DNA of 64,000 nucleotides. Origin: Prosthecobacter vanneervenii (GTDB lineage: Bacteria > Verrucomicrobiota > Verrucomicrobiia > Verrucomicrobiales > Verrucomicrobiaceae). Where the stretch lies: the NCBI RefSeq assembly GCF_014203095.1, contig NZ_JACHIG010000003.1:434001-498000 (forward strand), written 5' to 3'. Numbering within the stretch: the stretch's first letter is position 1; every line of letters starts with the position of its first letter. The notes below the pieces were generated by a model. It did no database searches. It had not been told where the DNA came from and saw nothing but the letters and a program-made list of their open reading frames with translations. Positions 7,676 through 16,926 of this stretch are shown one piece after another. A program made the translations under genes and the position numbers.

Positions 7676-8955
7676 GGGTTGCTGCTGCTGGGAGTGGGTG
7701 TTGAAGAAGGGGTTTCTGCAGTGCTCGCAGCCCCGCTTTCCGGGGGCCTTGAGATGATCTCTCTCACCTGCTGGATCTGTTCTGCCGTCTGCTGCTGCTG
7801 GCGGGCTTTCTCTGCCTCAGCCGCAGTCTCCGCATCCCTGCGGGCCGCCGTGGCGTTTTCAGACTGCGCCTTGGCATACGTCTCCTCGGCCAGCTGCCAG
7901 CTTGCGACCGGCTGGCTCTTCTGCCTCAGACCCGCGATGCTGGCCATCTCCGGCTCAAACACATCCGTCGTGTAAATGTAGAACTGCGTGCCCGCTGCCA
8001 CTCGGACAAAATCCATGTCCTGGGAGAGCTGCGTGGTCAGCAGCCTCGAATACGCAGACGCCGCCTGTGCCCCGCCGCCCAGCGCGGCGTTGGCAGTGTT
8101 GTTCTGCGGCACCAGCCCGTAGATGCTCTGAAACTGCTGCCGGTTGTTGAGCATGATGCCCTGCAGCGCCTCCGCTATCAGGACCTTCACCTGCGCATAC
8201 TGGTCATTTTGCACAATGATGCCCTTGATGCCGGCAGAGCCGTCCGTGATCGCATACGTGTTGTCACTGAGCCGCTCATGATCCAGCGCGATGCCGTTGA
8301 TCGTGTACTCACGCCCATCTTCCCAGATGAAAGTATACGCACCATGCACTTCGATGCGGTCTCGCGTGCGTCCTTTGCCAGCCTTGGCATGCACCTGGGT
8401 GCCCGCAGGCACGATCAGCTGATGGTTCCAGTACACATCCTCGGTCACCAGCGCTAGCACCGGAGTCTGCAGCGAGGAGGAGTCCACCGTGATCACCAGC
8501 GCCGCCTTGATGAGAATGCCACGTGGGGCAAACAGGCGTGGCGTGGTCGGCACAAACGGCTCGGTGATGTTGTTGCTCACATGCACGAGCTTGGGAAAAG
8601 GCGGTGGCTTCTCCGTCTTTTTGCGCTGCGCAGACGAGTTGCTGGAAAGCAGGCTGGGGGGCGGGGGCTTTTTCGGCGGAACAACGAAGCGCTCCACCTG
8701 CTGGTCGCTGCCCACCATCGCCGTGCGTTTCTCGCCAAGGTTCACCGTCTTGGATTCCACCACCAGAGACGACTCCTTCGCCGGCTTGCTTTCAGCAGCC
8801 TTGTCATTCGTGCTGCCCTTTGCTTTTTGCACCTCCTTGGGCGTATTGACGGCTTCCGCCGGCTTCTTGCTCACGTAGAATGCCACCCCGGCGATGGAGA
8901 CCACCACCAGGAGCAGGATCATCTGCACAGCCGGTTTCTGGAGTTGTTGCATCAT
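7672..8955 (-). CDS. virB10: VirB10/TrbI-family core-complex protein
   Basis: The product has 427 residues. An inner-membrane segment lies at about 11-28, a proline-rich linker follows (KKPPPPSLL near 95-105), and then the TrbI/VirB10 beta-barrel region at about 140-350. Conserved features seen include the paired hydrophobic strands around APRGILIKAALVITVDSS, a VPAGTQVHAKAGKG-like segment, and late helices LIAEALQGIMLNNRQQF of the outer-membrane pore type. VirB10 spans the envelope and links the energising ATPases to the outer-membrane channel. The C-terminal 80 residues are Gln/Ala/Ser-rich. Coupled by ATGA overlap to the following lipoprotein gene, and 21 bases after virB9. Confidence 0.85.
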   Translation of the reverse strand: MMQQLQKPAVQMILLLVVVSIAGVAFYVSKKPAEAVNTPKEVQKAKGSTNDKAAESKPAKESSLVVESKTVNLGEKRTAMVGSDQQVERFVVPPKKPPPPSLLSSNSSAQRKKTEKPPPFPKLVHVSNNITEPFVPTTPRLFAPRGILIKAALVITVDSSSLQTPVLALVTEDVYWNHQLIVPAGTQVHAKAGKGRTRDRIEVHGAYTFIWEDGREYTINGIALDHERLSDNTYAITDGSAGIKGIIVQNDQYAQVKVLIAEALQGIMLNNRQQFQSIYGLVPQNNTANAALGGGAQAASAYSRLLTTQLSQDMDFVRVAAGTQFYIYTTDVFEPEMASIAGLRQKSQPVASWQLAEETYAKAQSENATAARRDAETAAEAEKARQQQQTAEQIQQVREIISRPPESGAASTAETPSSTPTPSSSNP

Positions 8956-8976
8956 GGCAGTTGCGGGGGTTGCAGA

Positions 8977-9945
8977 TTATTTGCCGGAGGCGGAGGCATC
9001 GAGTTCGGCGGCATCATTGCTGGAAAGGGGTGGCAGCAGCTGCGGGTGCCGTCCCGGCTCCGGCAGCTCGATGCGGAAATCTTGGTTGATCGACACTCCC
9101 TCACGGCTGCCTCCAGGCCCGCCCTGCAGCACCACATCCATCGCCACACGCTGTCCAGGCGCCACCGTGTCGGCGCAGTCCACCATCTGGCAGTCATAGC
9201 TTCGGTTGCCCACGCGTACTTTGGTGCCCGCAGGTTCAAACTCAAAGGGCTTCGCACCGTTGTTGGTCAGCCAGCAGCGGAAGACCATCAGGTCCTTCGC
9301 AGGATTCCGCTGGATTTCATAAATCGTGGCCACCACATCTTTCTGCGTGGACGTCATGGAGAGCTCGTTGCGCTCCTGCCAGCCGGTGAACAGCCCCGGA
9401 TTCAGCGGCTGTAGCGCCTTGCGGTTGCGCACCTTGCTCAGCATGCCCACCAGCTCCTCGGCGTTGTACTGGATGCGATCGTTCACCACCTTGTCCGGCG
9501 TCACCTCCTGCGCGGCTCCGTTCGTCTGCACCGGCGGCGAGACGATCACCGCCAGGTTCGCCTCGTCAGATGGCGTAAAGCGCAGCAGGTAAATGTTGCG
9601 CGCCGTGCGCACTGTGGCGTGGCAGGGCTCCCCGGGTTTGACAAGACGGACCACCAGCGTGTCTCCGATCACATTCTCATAATGCACGATCCCCACCTTC
9701 GTGCTCGTCATCTGGTTCACCTGCGCGGGATCAGTCACGAGTCCATAGCCTGTCAGCAGGCTGATCTTTTCCGGGAAGGTGATCGTGGTGGCCACATTCG
9801 AGTTGATGGCGATGTCGTGGACCAGGTTTTTGGGATCAAGCCTCACGAGTTCACGACCGGTCTGCACCTGTGCGACCGCCGTGAGCGCTGCAGAGAGTAG
9901 GCAGCCAGTAAGTAGCCGGATCCAGCTGGAAGGGCGTAAGTTCAT
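8977..9945 (-). CDS. virB9: VirB9/TrbG/TraK-like outer-membrane core protein
   Basis: The 322-residue product has a cleavable signal peptide (about 1-25, ending AVAQ). The N-terminal domain has the VirB9/CagX pattern: the strand-rich ATTITFPEKISLLTGYG stretch, later ARNIYLLRFTPSD. A second beta-domain lies at about 200-300. In T4SS this protein forms the outer ring around VirB10. It overlaps the second virB8-like gene by four bases and is followed after 21 bases by virB10, the canonical order. Similarity is family-level only. Confidence 0.75.
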   Translation of the reverse strand: MNLRPSSWIRLLTGCLLSAALTAVAQVQTGRELVRLDPKNLVHDIAINSNVATTITFPEKISLLTGYGLVTDPAQVNQMTSTKVGIVHYENVIGDTLVVRLVKPGEPCHATVRTARNIYLLRFTPSDEANLAVIVSPPVQTNGAAQEVTPDKVVNDRIQYNAEELVGMLSKVRNRKALQPLNPGLFTGWQERNELSMTSTQKDVVATIYEIQRNPAKDLMVFRCWLTNNGAKPFEFEPAGTKVRVGNRSYDCQMVDCADTVAPGQRVAMDVVLQGGPGGSREGVSINQDFRIELPEPGRHPQLLPPLSSNDAAELDASASGK

Positions 9946-10610
9946 GATTCGCTGATGGGCTCCATGCTGAGTTTGACCAGGGTCTCCACCTGGGAGGGAA
10001 ATCCTTTGTTGCTCATCATCTTCGCGTTCTGGTGCCAGATGACCTTGAGCGTAAAGCGGTACGTCTCTTCCTTTTCCTTGCCGCTGAAGAAGCTCCGCCG
10101 GCGCACGATCCCTGTGGTGATGGTCCCCACGCGTGTGTTGTTGGCCTGCGCGATCACCGTCTTCTCCACCGCGGCCACCTGCGTGACTTTCTGGGTTTGA
10201 AAGTACTTCTGCTCCTTCTGCACCTCCTTGTCGATCTGTTCGCGCCCAGGAGACTCATGCTTCTCGTTGACCCAGCAGAGCTGCTTCAGCCGCCCTTCGT
10301 ACACCAGCCCCTCGGGCTTCCGTTCCAGCAGCGTCTCCGCCAGCACATCACACAGCTGCAGATGCATCGGCTTCATCTGCGGATAGAGCTCTCCCGGCGG
10401 CACATAATACGCTCCTGCAGTGTCCATCACCACAAACGGCGGCCGCTGGCGCAGGGCTTCAGACATCAGCACAACATATCCGGCGCAGCACGCGGCCACC
10501 ACGCAGGCTGCAAGAAACCAGAAGATCGCGGTATGATCCCTCGTGACGAGCGTGTCAACGACTCCACGCTTCCTCTCTTTCGGTGTTGTCATGGGTGGGG
10601 GCGGCATCAC
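9942..10610 (-). CDS. VirB8-like inner-membrane protein (copy 2)
   Basis: The product has 222 residues: a basic cytoplasmic N-terminus (KERKRGVVD), one membrane segment at about 29-50, and a periplasmic domain of the VirB8/TrbF NTF2-like size. It resembles the preceding gene: both have RGVVD, then a short charged segment, then an aromatic-start membrane helix (AIFWF against LAFFW). They are therefore taken as a tandem duplication that has diverged strongly. VirB8 is an assembly factor bridging VirB4, VirB6 and VirB10. ATGA overlaps on both sides suggest coupled translation. Confidence 0.7.
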   Translation of the reverse strand: MMPPPPMTTPKERKRGVVDTLVTRDHTAIFWFLAACVVAACCAGYVVLMSEALRQRPPFVVMDTAGAYYVPPGELYPQMKPMHLQLCDVLAETLLERKPEGLVYEGRLKQLCWVNEKHESPGREQIDKEVQKEQKYFQTQKVTQVAAVEKTVIAQANNTRVGTITTGIVRRRSFFSGKEKEETYRFTLKVIWHQNAKMMSNKGFPSQVETLVKLSMEPISES

Positions 10611-11221
10611 TCGGAGCTGGAATAGGGGCTGAGGGAATACTCAATGTTGTTGCAGACAAAGGGGAAGCGCCTGCTGTCGCGCAGGTTCTGATTGCGCTCC
10701 CAGTTCAGGCGCGCCGTCACGGTAAAGGACTGGTTCACCACCTCCTTGCTCGCGGGGTCCAGGCTCACACGGATGATCTGCCCCTGCGTCACCGTCTCTG
10801 CATCGCCGTTGGGAAAGTGCTGCACACGCACCTGCCCCACCTCCATGATCTGGTGCATCTGCCGGCTGTGAAAGTCATACTTGGTGTCCTGGATTTCTTT
10901 GCGCACCTGCTCCATCCCTTTCCCCGCAAAAAGAAACGGGAGCCTTTCCATCGTGAGCGGCCCCCTCGGTCCACGGTTCAGGAATGTCTCCAGGGCCAGC
11001 CTCGTGTGGTAGTCCACCAGCTCATCCAGATCCAGATCCTGCATCGTTCGGTCCACATAAACGTGTGATCCCTCGATCGGCACATACAGCATGCTCCCTC
11101 GGCTCGTGATCGCCACATCATACACATACCAGGCGGTCAGCGCCAGGCACACACACGCCGCTGAAAACCAGAAGAAGGCCAGCTTCTCCTTCGAGATAAA
11201 AATGTCCACGACTCCTCTCAT
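10607..11221 (-). CDS. virB8: VirB8-like inner-membrane protein (copy 1)
   Basis: The product has 204 residues, with a short N-terminal tail (MRGVVDIFISKEK), one membrane helix at about 14-35 and a periplasmic alpha/beta domain ending in a strand pair typical of VirB8/TraE/TrbF (SFTVTARLNW). It starts 2 bases after the virB6-like gene and overlaps the second copy by four bases. Having two VirB8 paralogues in one operon suggests a heteromeric ring, which is inference. Confidence 0.7.
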   Translation of the reverse strand: MRGVVDIFISKEKLAFFWFSAACVCLALTAWYVYDVAITSRGSMLYVPIEGSHVYVDRTMQDLDLDELVDYHTRLALETFLNRGPRGPLTMERLPFLFAGKGMEQVRKEIQDTKYDFHSRQMHQIMEVGQVRVQHFPNGDAETVTQGQIIRVSLDPASKEVVNQSFTVTARLNWERNQNLRDSRRFPFVCNNIEYSLSPYSSSE

Positions 11222-11223
11222 AG

Positions 11224-12297
11224 TTATTCCTCCCCTCCTCCGCCACCGCCCCCGGCGAGGCCGCCGATTTGATTACCCACTCCAGTGACCGCACCCGTCG
11301 CGCCACTGATGGCGGAAGAAGCGGTGCTGCCCACGCCAGGAACCATGCTGGCCACCGAGCTGGCCACCGCACCACCGGCGCTGATGCCGCCCATGGCGGC
11401 GCTGACAGCCTGCCCCGCAAAAGCCGTCCCGATCTGGGCCCCCGACGTGATCGCCGCCTGGATCAGCCCCGGCGCCTTGAAGAGCACAAACATGATCCAG
11501 ATGGCCACGGCCACCACCAGCACAAAAATGGCTATCACCTCCACCCCAACCCCAAAGCCGATGATGTTCAGCGTCGCACAGCACACCGTGATGACATCAA
11601 TGCCGATCGTCAGCAGCGCATCCGCCAGCATCAGCCCGATCCCCCACCCCAGCGGCCAGAAGCAGATTGCGATCAGGCCCGTAAAATAGCTCACCGCAGT
11701 CTTCTGTGTCTGGTCATACAAAAACATCCCGAAGAAAATGGGGGACGCCGCAGCTCCTACATACAGCGCCATGATCTGCACCTGGTAGGCAAAAAAGAAA
11801 ATCACATAGCACACCAGGCCGATCACGATCATGCAGAACGCCGCAATGATGTTGGCGATGTAGTCGATGATGGAAAGCGGATCAATGATGAGCCCGGCCA
11901 GCGCGCTCGCATCGGTGTCGATGTCGAGGTCACCAAAGCTGTCACCAAAGTTTTCAAACAGGCCGATAGGGTCCAGGTCCAGCTCTTTGAGCAGGTCGTC
12001 AGACAGCGCCGTGCGCACATCCACCACCAGCCACTCAGGAAAGAAGGGCATGATGGTGAGCACCACGCCCATGGTCACAATCTGCCCGAAGGCGCCTTCA
12101 AGACTTCCTCCCATGATGCCTTTGTACGCCATGATCAGCAGCCCCAGAAAAGCCAGGGTGAAGGTGAAGAGCTGCAGCACGTCAAAAATGTCCGAGCAGG
12201 TGTTCTGCAGGTCGTTGTAAAACGTGTCCATCAGACCAAAGGCGCTGGCCATTCCCTGGCCGGCGGCAAGGATGGGCGTAAATGGCATGAGGTTCAT
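11224..12297 (-). CDS. virB6: VirB6/TrbL-like polytopic membrane channel protein
   Basis: This 357-residue protein has an extracytoplasmic N-terminal stretch and about six or seven hydrophobic helices between residues 40 and 290 (for example LFTFTLAFLGLLIMAYKG). An acidic loop at about 90-115 is rich in Asp. The tail is Gly/Ala/Ser-rich and ends with a run of Gly before two Glu. VirB6/TrbL forms part of the inner-membrane conduit. The call rests on topology, size, the Gly-rich tail common in TrbL, and its position between the VirB5-like and VirB8-like genes. Confidence 0.7.
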   Translation of the reverse strand: MNLMPFTPILAAGQGMASAFGLMDTFYNDLQNTCSDIFDVLQLFTFTLAFLGLLIMAYKGIMGGSLEGAFGQIVTMGVVLTIMPFFPEWLVVDVRTALSDDLLKELDLDPIGLFENFGDSFGDLDIDTDASALAGLIIDPLSIIDYIANIIAAFCMIVIGLVCYVIFFFAYQVQIMALYVGAAASPIFFGMFLYDQTQKTAVSYFTGLIAICFWPLGWGIGLMLADALLTIGIDVITVCCATLNIIGFGVGVEVIAIFVLVVAVAIWIMFVLFKAPGLIQAAITSGAQIGTAFAGQAVSAAMGGISAGGAVASSVASMVPGVGSTASSAISGATGAVTGVGNQIGGLAGGGGGGGEE

Positions 12298-12345
12298 GGA
12301 TTGGACGGGGGGGATGGGGTCGGAATGCGCAGCGCAGCAGCAGGA

Positions 12346-13209
12346 CTAGGGTGTCGTGGTCTTGCCCCAGCCAAGACCGCTGAACGGACTGGTGGTGGTC
12401 GTGGAAGAGCCGGAGGATGAAGAAGACGGGGATGATCCACCGGAGCCGCCCGCCGCACCACCGGACTGGGCGGTGTGCTGCTTCTCCAGCTTGCGCTCCT
12501 CTCCTTTGGCCCTGGCCTCCACCATGGCCTGCAGCTTCAGCTTCTCATTCAGGACATCGTAGTCGAGCTTGCTCTTCGTCAGGTCCGCCTTCGCGCTCGC
12601 GATCTGGTTGTCGATCAGGTTCAGCGCCGCCTGCACTTTCAGGATGGTGGCCTCGTCCTTCGCCGTGCTCAGCTGGTCCATCAGTGGCAGCTTCTGCTGC
12701 TCCAGCTCCGTGATCCGCTGGTCAGTTTCCTGGGACTTTTGCGCCAGTGCGTTGATGTCTCCGATCAGAGCTCCATGCAGCTTGTAAAGAGCGGGGTCAC
12801 GGTCCGCTGTCGTGCCATCATCAAAGGTCACGGTGGGGTTCACTGCAGGCACCAGTCCATAGGCGTTGTCTCCAAACGCCTCGGCGCCAGTCGTTGCGCG
12901 AATGCGGTCTTCACGCGTGACCCCGTTTGCGGCCGCCTGGGCAGACTGTTCCACATCCTGTTTGATCATCGCCATCACAGACACGTTGACCGCTGCCGGG
13001 TCCCCCATGCGCGTCAGCTGGTCGTTCAGCGCCTGCGTCTGCTTCTGCGCTTCATCCAGCTGCTGCTGCAGCATGCTCATGATGTTCTGCGTGTTCGTGA
13101 CGGTCTGCTGGATCAGCGTGTTGTCGATCACTTCCTGCACCGGTGACTGGGCGCGGGCGGCAAGGCTGAGGGAAAACAGCCCTAGGGCGAAACAGATGAA
13201 TGTTTTCAT
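12346..13209 (-). CDS. VirB5/TrbJ-like secreted coiled-coil protein
   Basis: The start at 13209 gives a 287-residue protein with a clean signal peptide (ending AARAQ, about residue 21). An ATG 48 bases upstream would add an unlikely charged leader. The mature protein is helical and Gln/Glu-rich with two coiled coils (about 35-75 and 165-240). Its tail is Ser/Gly/Thr-rich. VirB5/TrbJ proteins are periplasmic helical pilus-tip components and sit after virB4. The order virB4, lipoprotein, this gene, virB6 fits. Sequence similarity to VirB5 is weak, so the call leans on context. Confidence 0.6.
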   Translation of the reverse strand: MKTFICFALGLFSLSLAARAQSPVQEVIDNTLIQQTVTNTQNIMSMLQQQLDEAQKQTQALNDQLTRMGDPAAVNVSVMAMIKQDVEQSAQAAANGVTREDRIRATTGAEAFGDNAYGLVPAVNPTVTFDDGTTADRDPALYKLHGALIGDINALAQKSQETDQRITELEQQKLPLMDQLSTAKDEATILKVQAALNLIDNQIASAKADLTKSKLDYDVLNEKLKLQAMVEARAKGEERKLEKQHTAQSGGAAGGSGGSSPSSSSSGSSTTTTSPFSGLGWGKTTTP

Positions 13210-13249
13210 GGCGCTGTGTTGGGTGTGTTTGTCGTGACGAAAAATGAAA

Positions 13250-13759
13250 TTACTCAACGACCTCGATGACGACCTTGCGCGGCTCCACCAGCACGCCGTC
13301 AGTGGTCACATGCTCAGGCACGGGCACTTCGTAATAGCGGCGCTGGATTCCACCGTCCCCGCTGGGCCGTTCGGCATCCCGCTTCAGCCAGTACAGGTCC
13401 TTGATGGCGTCGCTGCGCCCCTTGTTATAGCCGTCCAGGTACTTCTGCCGCACCTCGTTCTGCGCCATCGAGTCGCTGATCGCGCCTGCGGCATAACCCG
13501 CCACCGCCCCCGAGATGAGCCCCGCATGGCTGCTCAGTCCGCCAGAGCTGCTGCTGCTCGTGGTCGTGCCCCCACCGCCACCCGTCGTCGTGGAGGAGCT
13601 GCTGTTGTTGCTCTTGAGCAGGTGGTCTCCCACGAGGGCTCCGAGAAGCCCCCCTGCGCCGGCTCCGACGAGCCCCTTGTTCACGCCGCCGCTGGAGTTT
13701 GAGCAGGCGGGGAGCACGGAGCACAGGCCCGCTAGAAGGATGAGGATGGACGTTTTCAT
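13250..13759 (-). CDS. Lipoprotein with glycine zipper and Ser/Thr/Gly linker
   Basis: The 169-residue product has a lipobox LPAC (Cys19). A glycine-zipper helix follows at about 27-46 (GLVGAGAGGLLGALVGD), then a low-complexity Ser/Thr/Gly linker (51-75) and a second zipper-like helix (GLISGAVAGYAAGAI). The C-terminal 70 residues are soluble. It overlaps the VirB4 gene by four bases. In many T4SS operons this place holds a small lipoprotein or entry-exclusion protein, and either is possible. No specific family is recognised. Confidence 0.65.
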   Translation of the reverse strand: MKTSILILLAGLCSVLPACSNSSGGVNKGLVGAGAGGLLGALVGDHLLKSNNSSSSTTTGGGGGTTTSSSSSGGLSSHAGLISGAVAGYAAGAISDSMAQNEVRQKYLDGYNKGRSDAIKDLYWLKRDAERPSGDGGIQRRYYEVPVPEHVTTDGVLVEPRKVVIEVVE

Positions 13760-16455
13760 TTCTTCGATTTGGCTTGGCTGAGAATCATCTTGTAGGCATC
13801 GCCGCCATAGTTCTTGAGCTCGGCGTTCTGGCGTTCAAACGCCTCCCCGGACGTGGCGGAGGCCAGGATCATCTCCTTGGAGGCATAGTGTCGGCCGATG
13901 GCGATTCGCGGACGCCCCGTGGCCTCGTGGTAGTACACGAACGAGCCAAACGGGTCCGACTTCATCTCTGAAGGATCCGGGAAGCTCGTCACCTGCTTTT
14001 TCGTGATCGAGGGAATTCGGAAGCCTTCGCTCATGCTCTCCACATCCCGCTGGTCGGGCTGCTTCAGCATGTACATCACACGCGAGTTCCCCACCACGGA
14101 AGAGCGCACCGGGTGGTCCTTGATGCGCTGGAACTGCTGGATGATGGAGAACACCCAGCAGGAGTACTTGCGCATACGCTCGTAGTACTCGCGCGTGATT
14201 CGGTCTCCGTCCGGCATCGCCAGGAAGGCGGAAAGCTCCTCCAGGATGACACGCTTGCGGGTGGAGCGCGGGCGGCTCATGATCTCTTTGCGCAGGTCGT
14301 TGGTGATCAGGAATGCCGCGACGGTGCGCAGCTCCTTGGCAGACTCGGGAATGTAGGAAAGCTCAAAGTGGACCACCTTTCCGCTCAGGCTCACATTGTT
14401 CACCCCGTCTAGGATGGCGCCGTAGCGGCCGGTCCGGCTCCAGGGCTCCAGCAGCATTCTCAGCAGGCTCAGGTCTTCATGCGCGCGGCGCTGCCGGCTT
14501 TCGAGATTCAGCAGCTCCACAAACTGGCTGTGCGTCGGCATGTCCTCCGGCTTCATGATCGTGTACGCCATGCTCATGAGGTCCCACTGGTTGCCGGGAT
14601 TGTTCAGAAAGTCTTCCAGCATGGCGGGATCCACGCTCATGCGGTCCAGCTCCGTGGCCATCGGGTCGCCTTCCATCAGGCTGCCGCGAAAATCCATCCA
14701 GGCATCGGATAGCACCGTGCCTCCAGGCATCCGCTTTTTACGCCATTCATCAGCCACCGCCACTCTTCGCGCCGCCTCGGCCCGGCCCTGCGCATTGCGG
14801 CTCGCCCAGCTTTCAAACTGGTCAATGTACAGACGCTCGATCTGCTTGGCCAGCAGCGCCTGCCGGATGCGATCTTTGTCGATGTCAGGCGGCGGCCCGG
14901 CCATCAGATGCGCCACCGCCGTGGCACCACCCAGCTGGTCGGAGCTGAGCGGCAGCCCGCGCGTGTCGAAGTAGTTGAAGGTCAGGTTGCCATTGGGCTG
15001 CACGATGATGGGCTCGCAGCCATACAGACGTGTGAAGAGGTTGTAGGACAGCCCTTCCTCCACGATCGCGGTAAAGTCGTAATACGGCGCAGTCTGCGTC
15101 AGCAGATCGATGGTGAAGACCGACTTCCCAGCCCCGGAAGCACCAAACATGATGCCGTGCTCCGGGCGCATCGCCCCTTCCTTGCCCACAAAGGTGGTGG
15201 TGCCCACCAGCGCTCCTCGCGGCCCGTCGTAGATGGCCTCGGCTTCTTCGAGATCCCCTGTCGGCGTGCTCGAAATGGGGAGCAGGTCGGCCAGGTTCAC
15301 GTCCTCGACATAGACCTTGAAGTCATTGTAGTTGGCCCACGTCCAGCCCGGCATGCAGAGCTGCCAGTAGTTGCGCACGCTGGTCGGCAGCGTGGGCTCA
15401 TACGACTGGGCTCCGCCGAGTTTCAGAATGGAATTGCGGATCGCCGAAAGCTTGCTGGAGCAGACATCCGCATCCTTGTCCCACACACGCACGATCAGGT
15501 GCATGCGGTATGGCACCACCTCGTTGGTGCTCAGTCGGCGGATGCGCGTACGCAGCTTCAGCAGCGTGGCTTCGAGAGAGGGCGTGATCTTGCCTCGCTC
15601 CAGCCTTGCCACCTTCCCTTCGGTCGCCACGCGGTCCTTTTCCACGTCGCCGGCCTCGATGTTTGTGATGATCTGGTAATCCAGGATGTCCAGCTGCGTC
15701 AGCGTGCGCATCATCCCGATGTAGGTAAACTTGGGCAGGCTCTTCAGCACACAGATCCCTTGGTAGAAACCGTCCATCTTGAACGTGGAGGTGCCCATGC
15801 GCACAGGGGCCGCTTCGCTGTTGAAGCACATCTCGCATACCGTCTTCGTCGGATCGTACAGATCCTCCAGCTTCAACGCCTCGTTCTCAAACGCGCTTGG
15901 GTTGAAGTAACGGTAGAAGGCCTCAAAGTGGTCCATGTCCGTCATCGGCATCACCCGGCCGCCCAGCGTGCCAAACTGCTGGCGCAGCGCCTCCTCCAGC
16001 TCTCCCTGCTCGCGCTTCGCAGCCTGCAGCAGCTCTTCGTAATACTGCCGCCCCCCGCCCATCGCCTTGCCCTGTATGCGGGAGGTGAAATAAAACTGCA
16101 GATGCTCGCGGCGCAGCTTGTGCTCGCGGATCTTTTTGTCGTACCGGTTGTAGCGCTCCTCACGCTGCCTAGTGGACCACCGGTCCTGCGGCAGTTCCTC
16201 CGTCTTCTGGCGGTAGCGCTCCAGCTCCTTCCGGTAGTCGCTGTCCACACTCCAAGACACCTGCAGCCTCAGCTCCGGACGCACCATGCGCAAAAGCACG
16301 CGCAGGTTGTCCTCCAGCGCCATCAGCCACGAGGCGTCTGTGTTCTCCGTGTCCGGCATCTCGACGTTGTATCCTCTGCCGATCGCGCCGCCACGTTGGA
16401 GGCCCCGGTAGATGATGAGATCCTCATCGAGGTAGGAATTGATGAATTTCGCCAT
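13756..16455 (-). CDS. virB4: VirB4-family T4SS ATPase
   Basis: The 899-residue product is typical VirB4/TraC size. The N-terminal 400 residues form the membrane-proximal domain, with a charged coiled region at about 60-130. The ATPase core has Walker A GASGAGKS near 434-441 and a Walker B segment RVILEELSAF near 734-743, in which the usual Asp-Glu pair is Glu-Glu. A QQF-containing conserved segment (FSIIQQFQRIKD) follows at about 770. VirB4 powers pilus biogenesis and transport at the inner membrane. The gene starts 12 bases after the VirB3-like gene and its stop overlaps the next start. This is the anchor for calling the locus a T4SS. Confidence 0.92.
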   Translation of the reverse strand: MAKFINSYLDEDLIIYRGLQRGGAIGRGYNVEMPDTENTDASWLMALEDNLRVLLRMVRPELRLQVSWSVDSDYRKELERYRQKTEELPQDRWSTRQREERYNRYDKKIREHKLRREHLQFYFTSRIQGKAMGGGRQYYEELLQAAKREQGELEEALRQQFGTLGGRVMPMTDMDHFEAFYRYFNPSAFENEALKLEDLYDPTKTVCEMCFNSEAAPVRMGTSTFKMDGFYQGICVLKSLPKFTYIGMMRTLTQLDILDYQIITNIEAGDVEKDRVATEGKVARLERGKITPSLEATLLKLRTRIRRLSTNEVVPYRMHLIVRVWDKDADVCSSKLSAIRNSILKLGGAQSYEPTLPTSVRNYWQLCMPGWTWANYNDFKVYVEDVNLADLLPISSTPTGDLEEAEAIYDGPRGALVGTTTFVGKEGAMRPEHGIMFGASGAGKSVFTIDLLTQTAPYYDFTAIVEEGLSYNLFTRLYGCEPIIVQPNGNLTFNYFDTRGLPLSSDQLGGATAVAHLMAGPPPDIDKDRIRQALLAKQIERLYIDQFESWASRNAQGRAEAARRVAVADEWRKKRMPGGTVLSDAWMDFRGSLMEGDPMATELDRMSVDPAMLEDFLNNPGNQWDLMSMAYTIMKPEDMPTHSQFVELLNLESRQRRAHEDLSLLRMLLEPWSRTGRYGAILDGVNNVSLSGKVVHFELSYIPESAKELRTVAAFLITNDLRKEIMSRPRSTRKRVILEELSAFLAMPDGDRITREYYERMRKYSCWVFSIIQQFQRIKDHPVRSSVVGNSRVMYMLKQPDQRDVESMSEGFRIPSITKKQVTSFPDPSEMKSDPFGSFVYYHEATGRPRIAIGRHYASKEMILASATSGEAFERQNAELKNYGGDAYKMILSQAKSKK

Positions 16456-16467
16456 CCGGCAGGCTTC

Positions 16468-16839
16468 TTAGAGAGGAGGGTCTTTGGTGGGATCATCCAC
16501 CCAGGGCAGCACGATGGGCTCCACCTTTCTGGGGGAAAAATAAGGGGCCTTGGCTGCTTTGATGATCAGCCATTCAAAAAGCTCCACGTCGTATGACGGA
16601 GGCTTTCCCTGCTTCAGCCCGAAACAGTACAGGGAGACCAGCACCAGCGGAATGGATGACACGAGTATGGCCATCGACATGTTCGCATCCGGTGCGCTCG
16701 CCATGTTGCGGAAAATCAGCATCGCCATGCCAAAGGCCAGCATGAACCACAGGGCGTTCGCCCCCTCAAATCCCGCAATGCCCTGCTGGCTGTCGCGGCC
16801 TTCGTTGGTCTCATGTAGTTTGACGCCTTGCTGTTCCAT
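16468..16839 (-). CDS. VirB3/TrbD-like small membrane protein
   Basis: The product has 123 residues, with two membrane helices (about 29-45 and 56-74) followed by a cytoplasmic tail. VirB3 proteins are small inner-membrane partners of VirB4, often fused to it or directly upstream, as here with a 12-base gap. Sequence identity to a named family cannot be judged by eye, so the call is topology plus position. Confidence 0.6.
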   Translation of the reverse strand: MEQQGVKLHETNEGRDSQQGIAGFEGANALWFMLAFGMAMLIFRNMASAPDANMSMAILVSSIPLVLVSLYCFGLKQGKPPSYDVELFEWLIIKAAKAPYFSPRKVEPIVLPWVDDPTKDPPL

Positions 16840-16873
16840 GGTGTGCGCGTGTCATGCCGCAAAGGGCTCCCAG

Positions 16874-16904
16874 CCCTGATGCACCCCGCCGGGGCGCATC
16901 AGGG
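16874..16904 (-). promoter_or_regulatory. Strong intercistronic hairpin between pilin-like and virB3-like genes
   Basis: A perfect 9-base inverted repeat (CCCTGATGC and GCATCAGGG) encloses a 13-base loop that itself can pair CCCC with GGGG. No clear U-run follows on the minus strand, so it is not a full intrinsic terminator. Such a hairpin just 3' of a pilin gene commonly stabilises the upstream message or attenuates read-through, which would let the pilin be made in excess. That role is inferred. Confidence 0.5.
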
Positions 16905-16926
16905 AGAGAGCTCCATTGCCACGGAA

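Noticed and set aside
14908..16596. Plus-strand open frame of 562 codons
   Set aside because: Antisense to virB4, whose Walker motifs and operon context make it the real gene. The reverse protein is His/Arg/Gln-rich with no domain.
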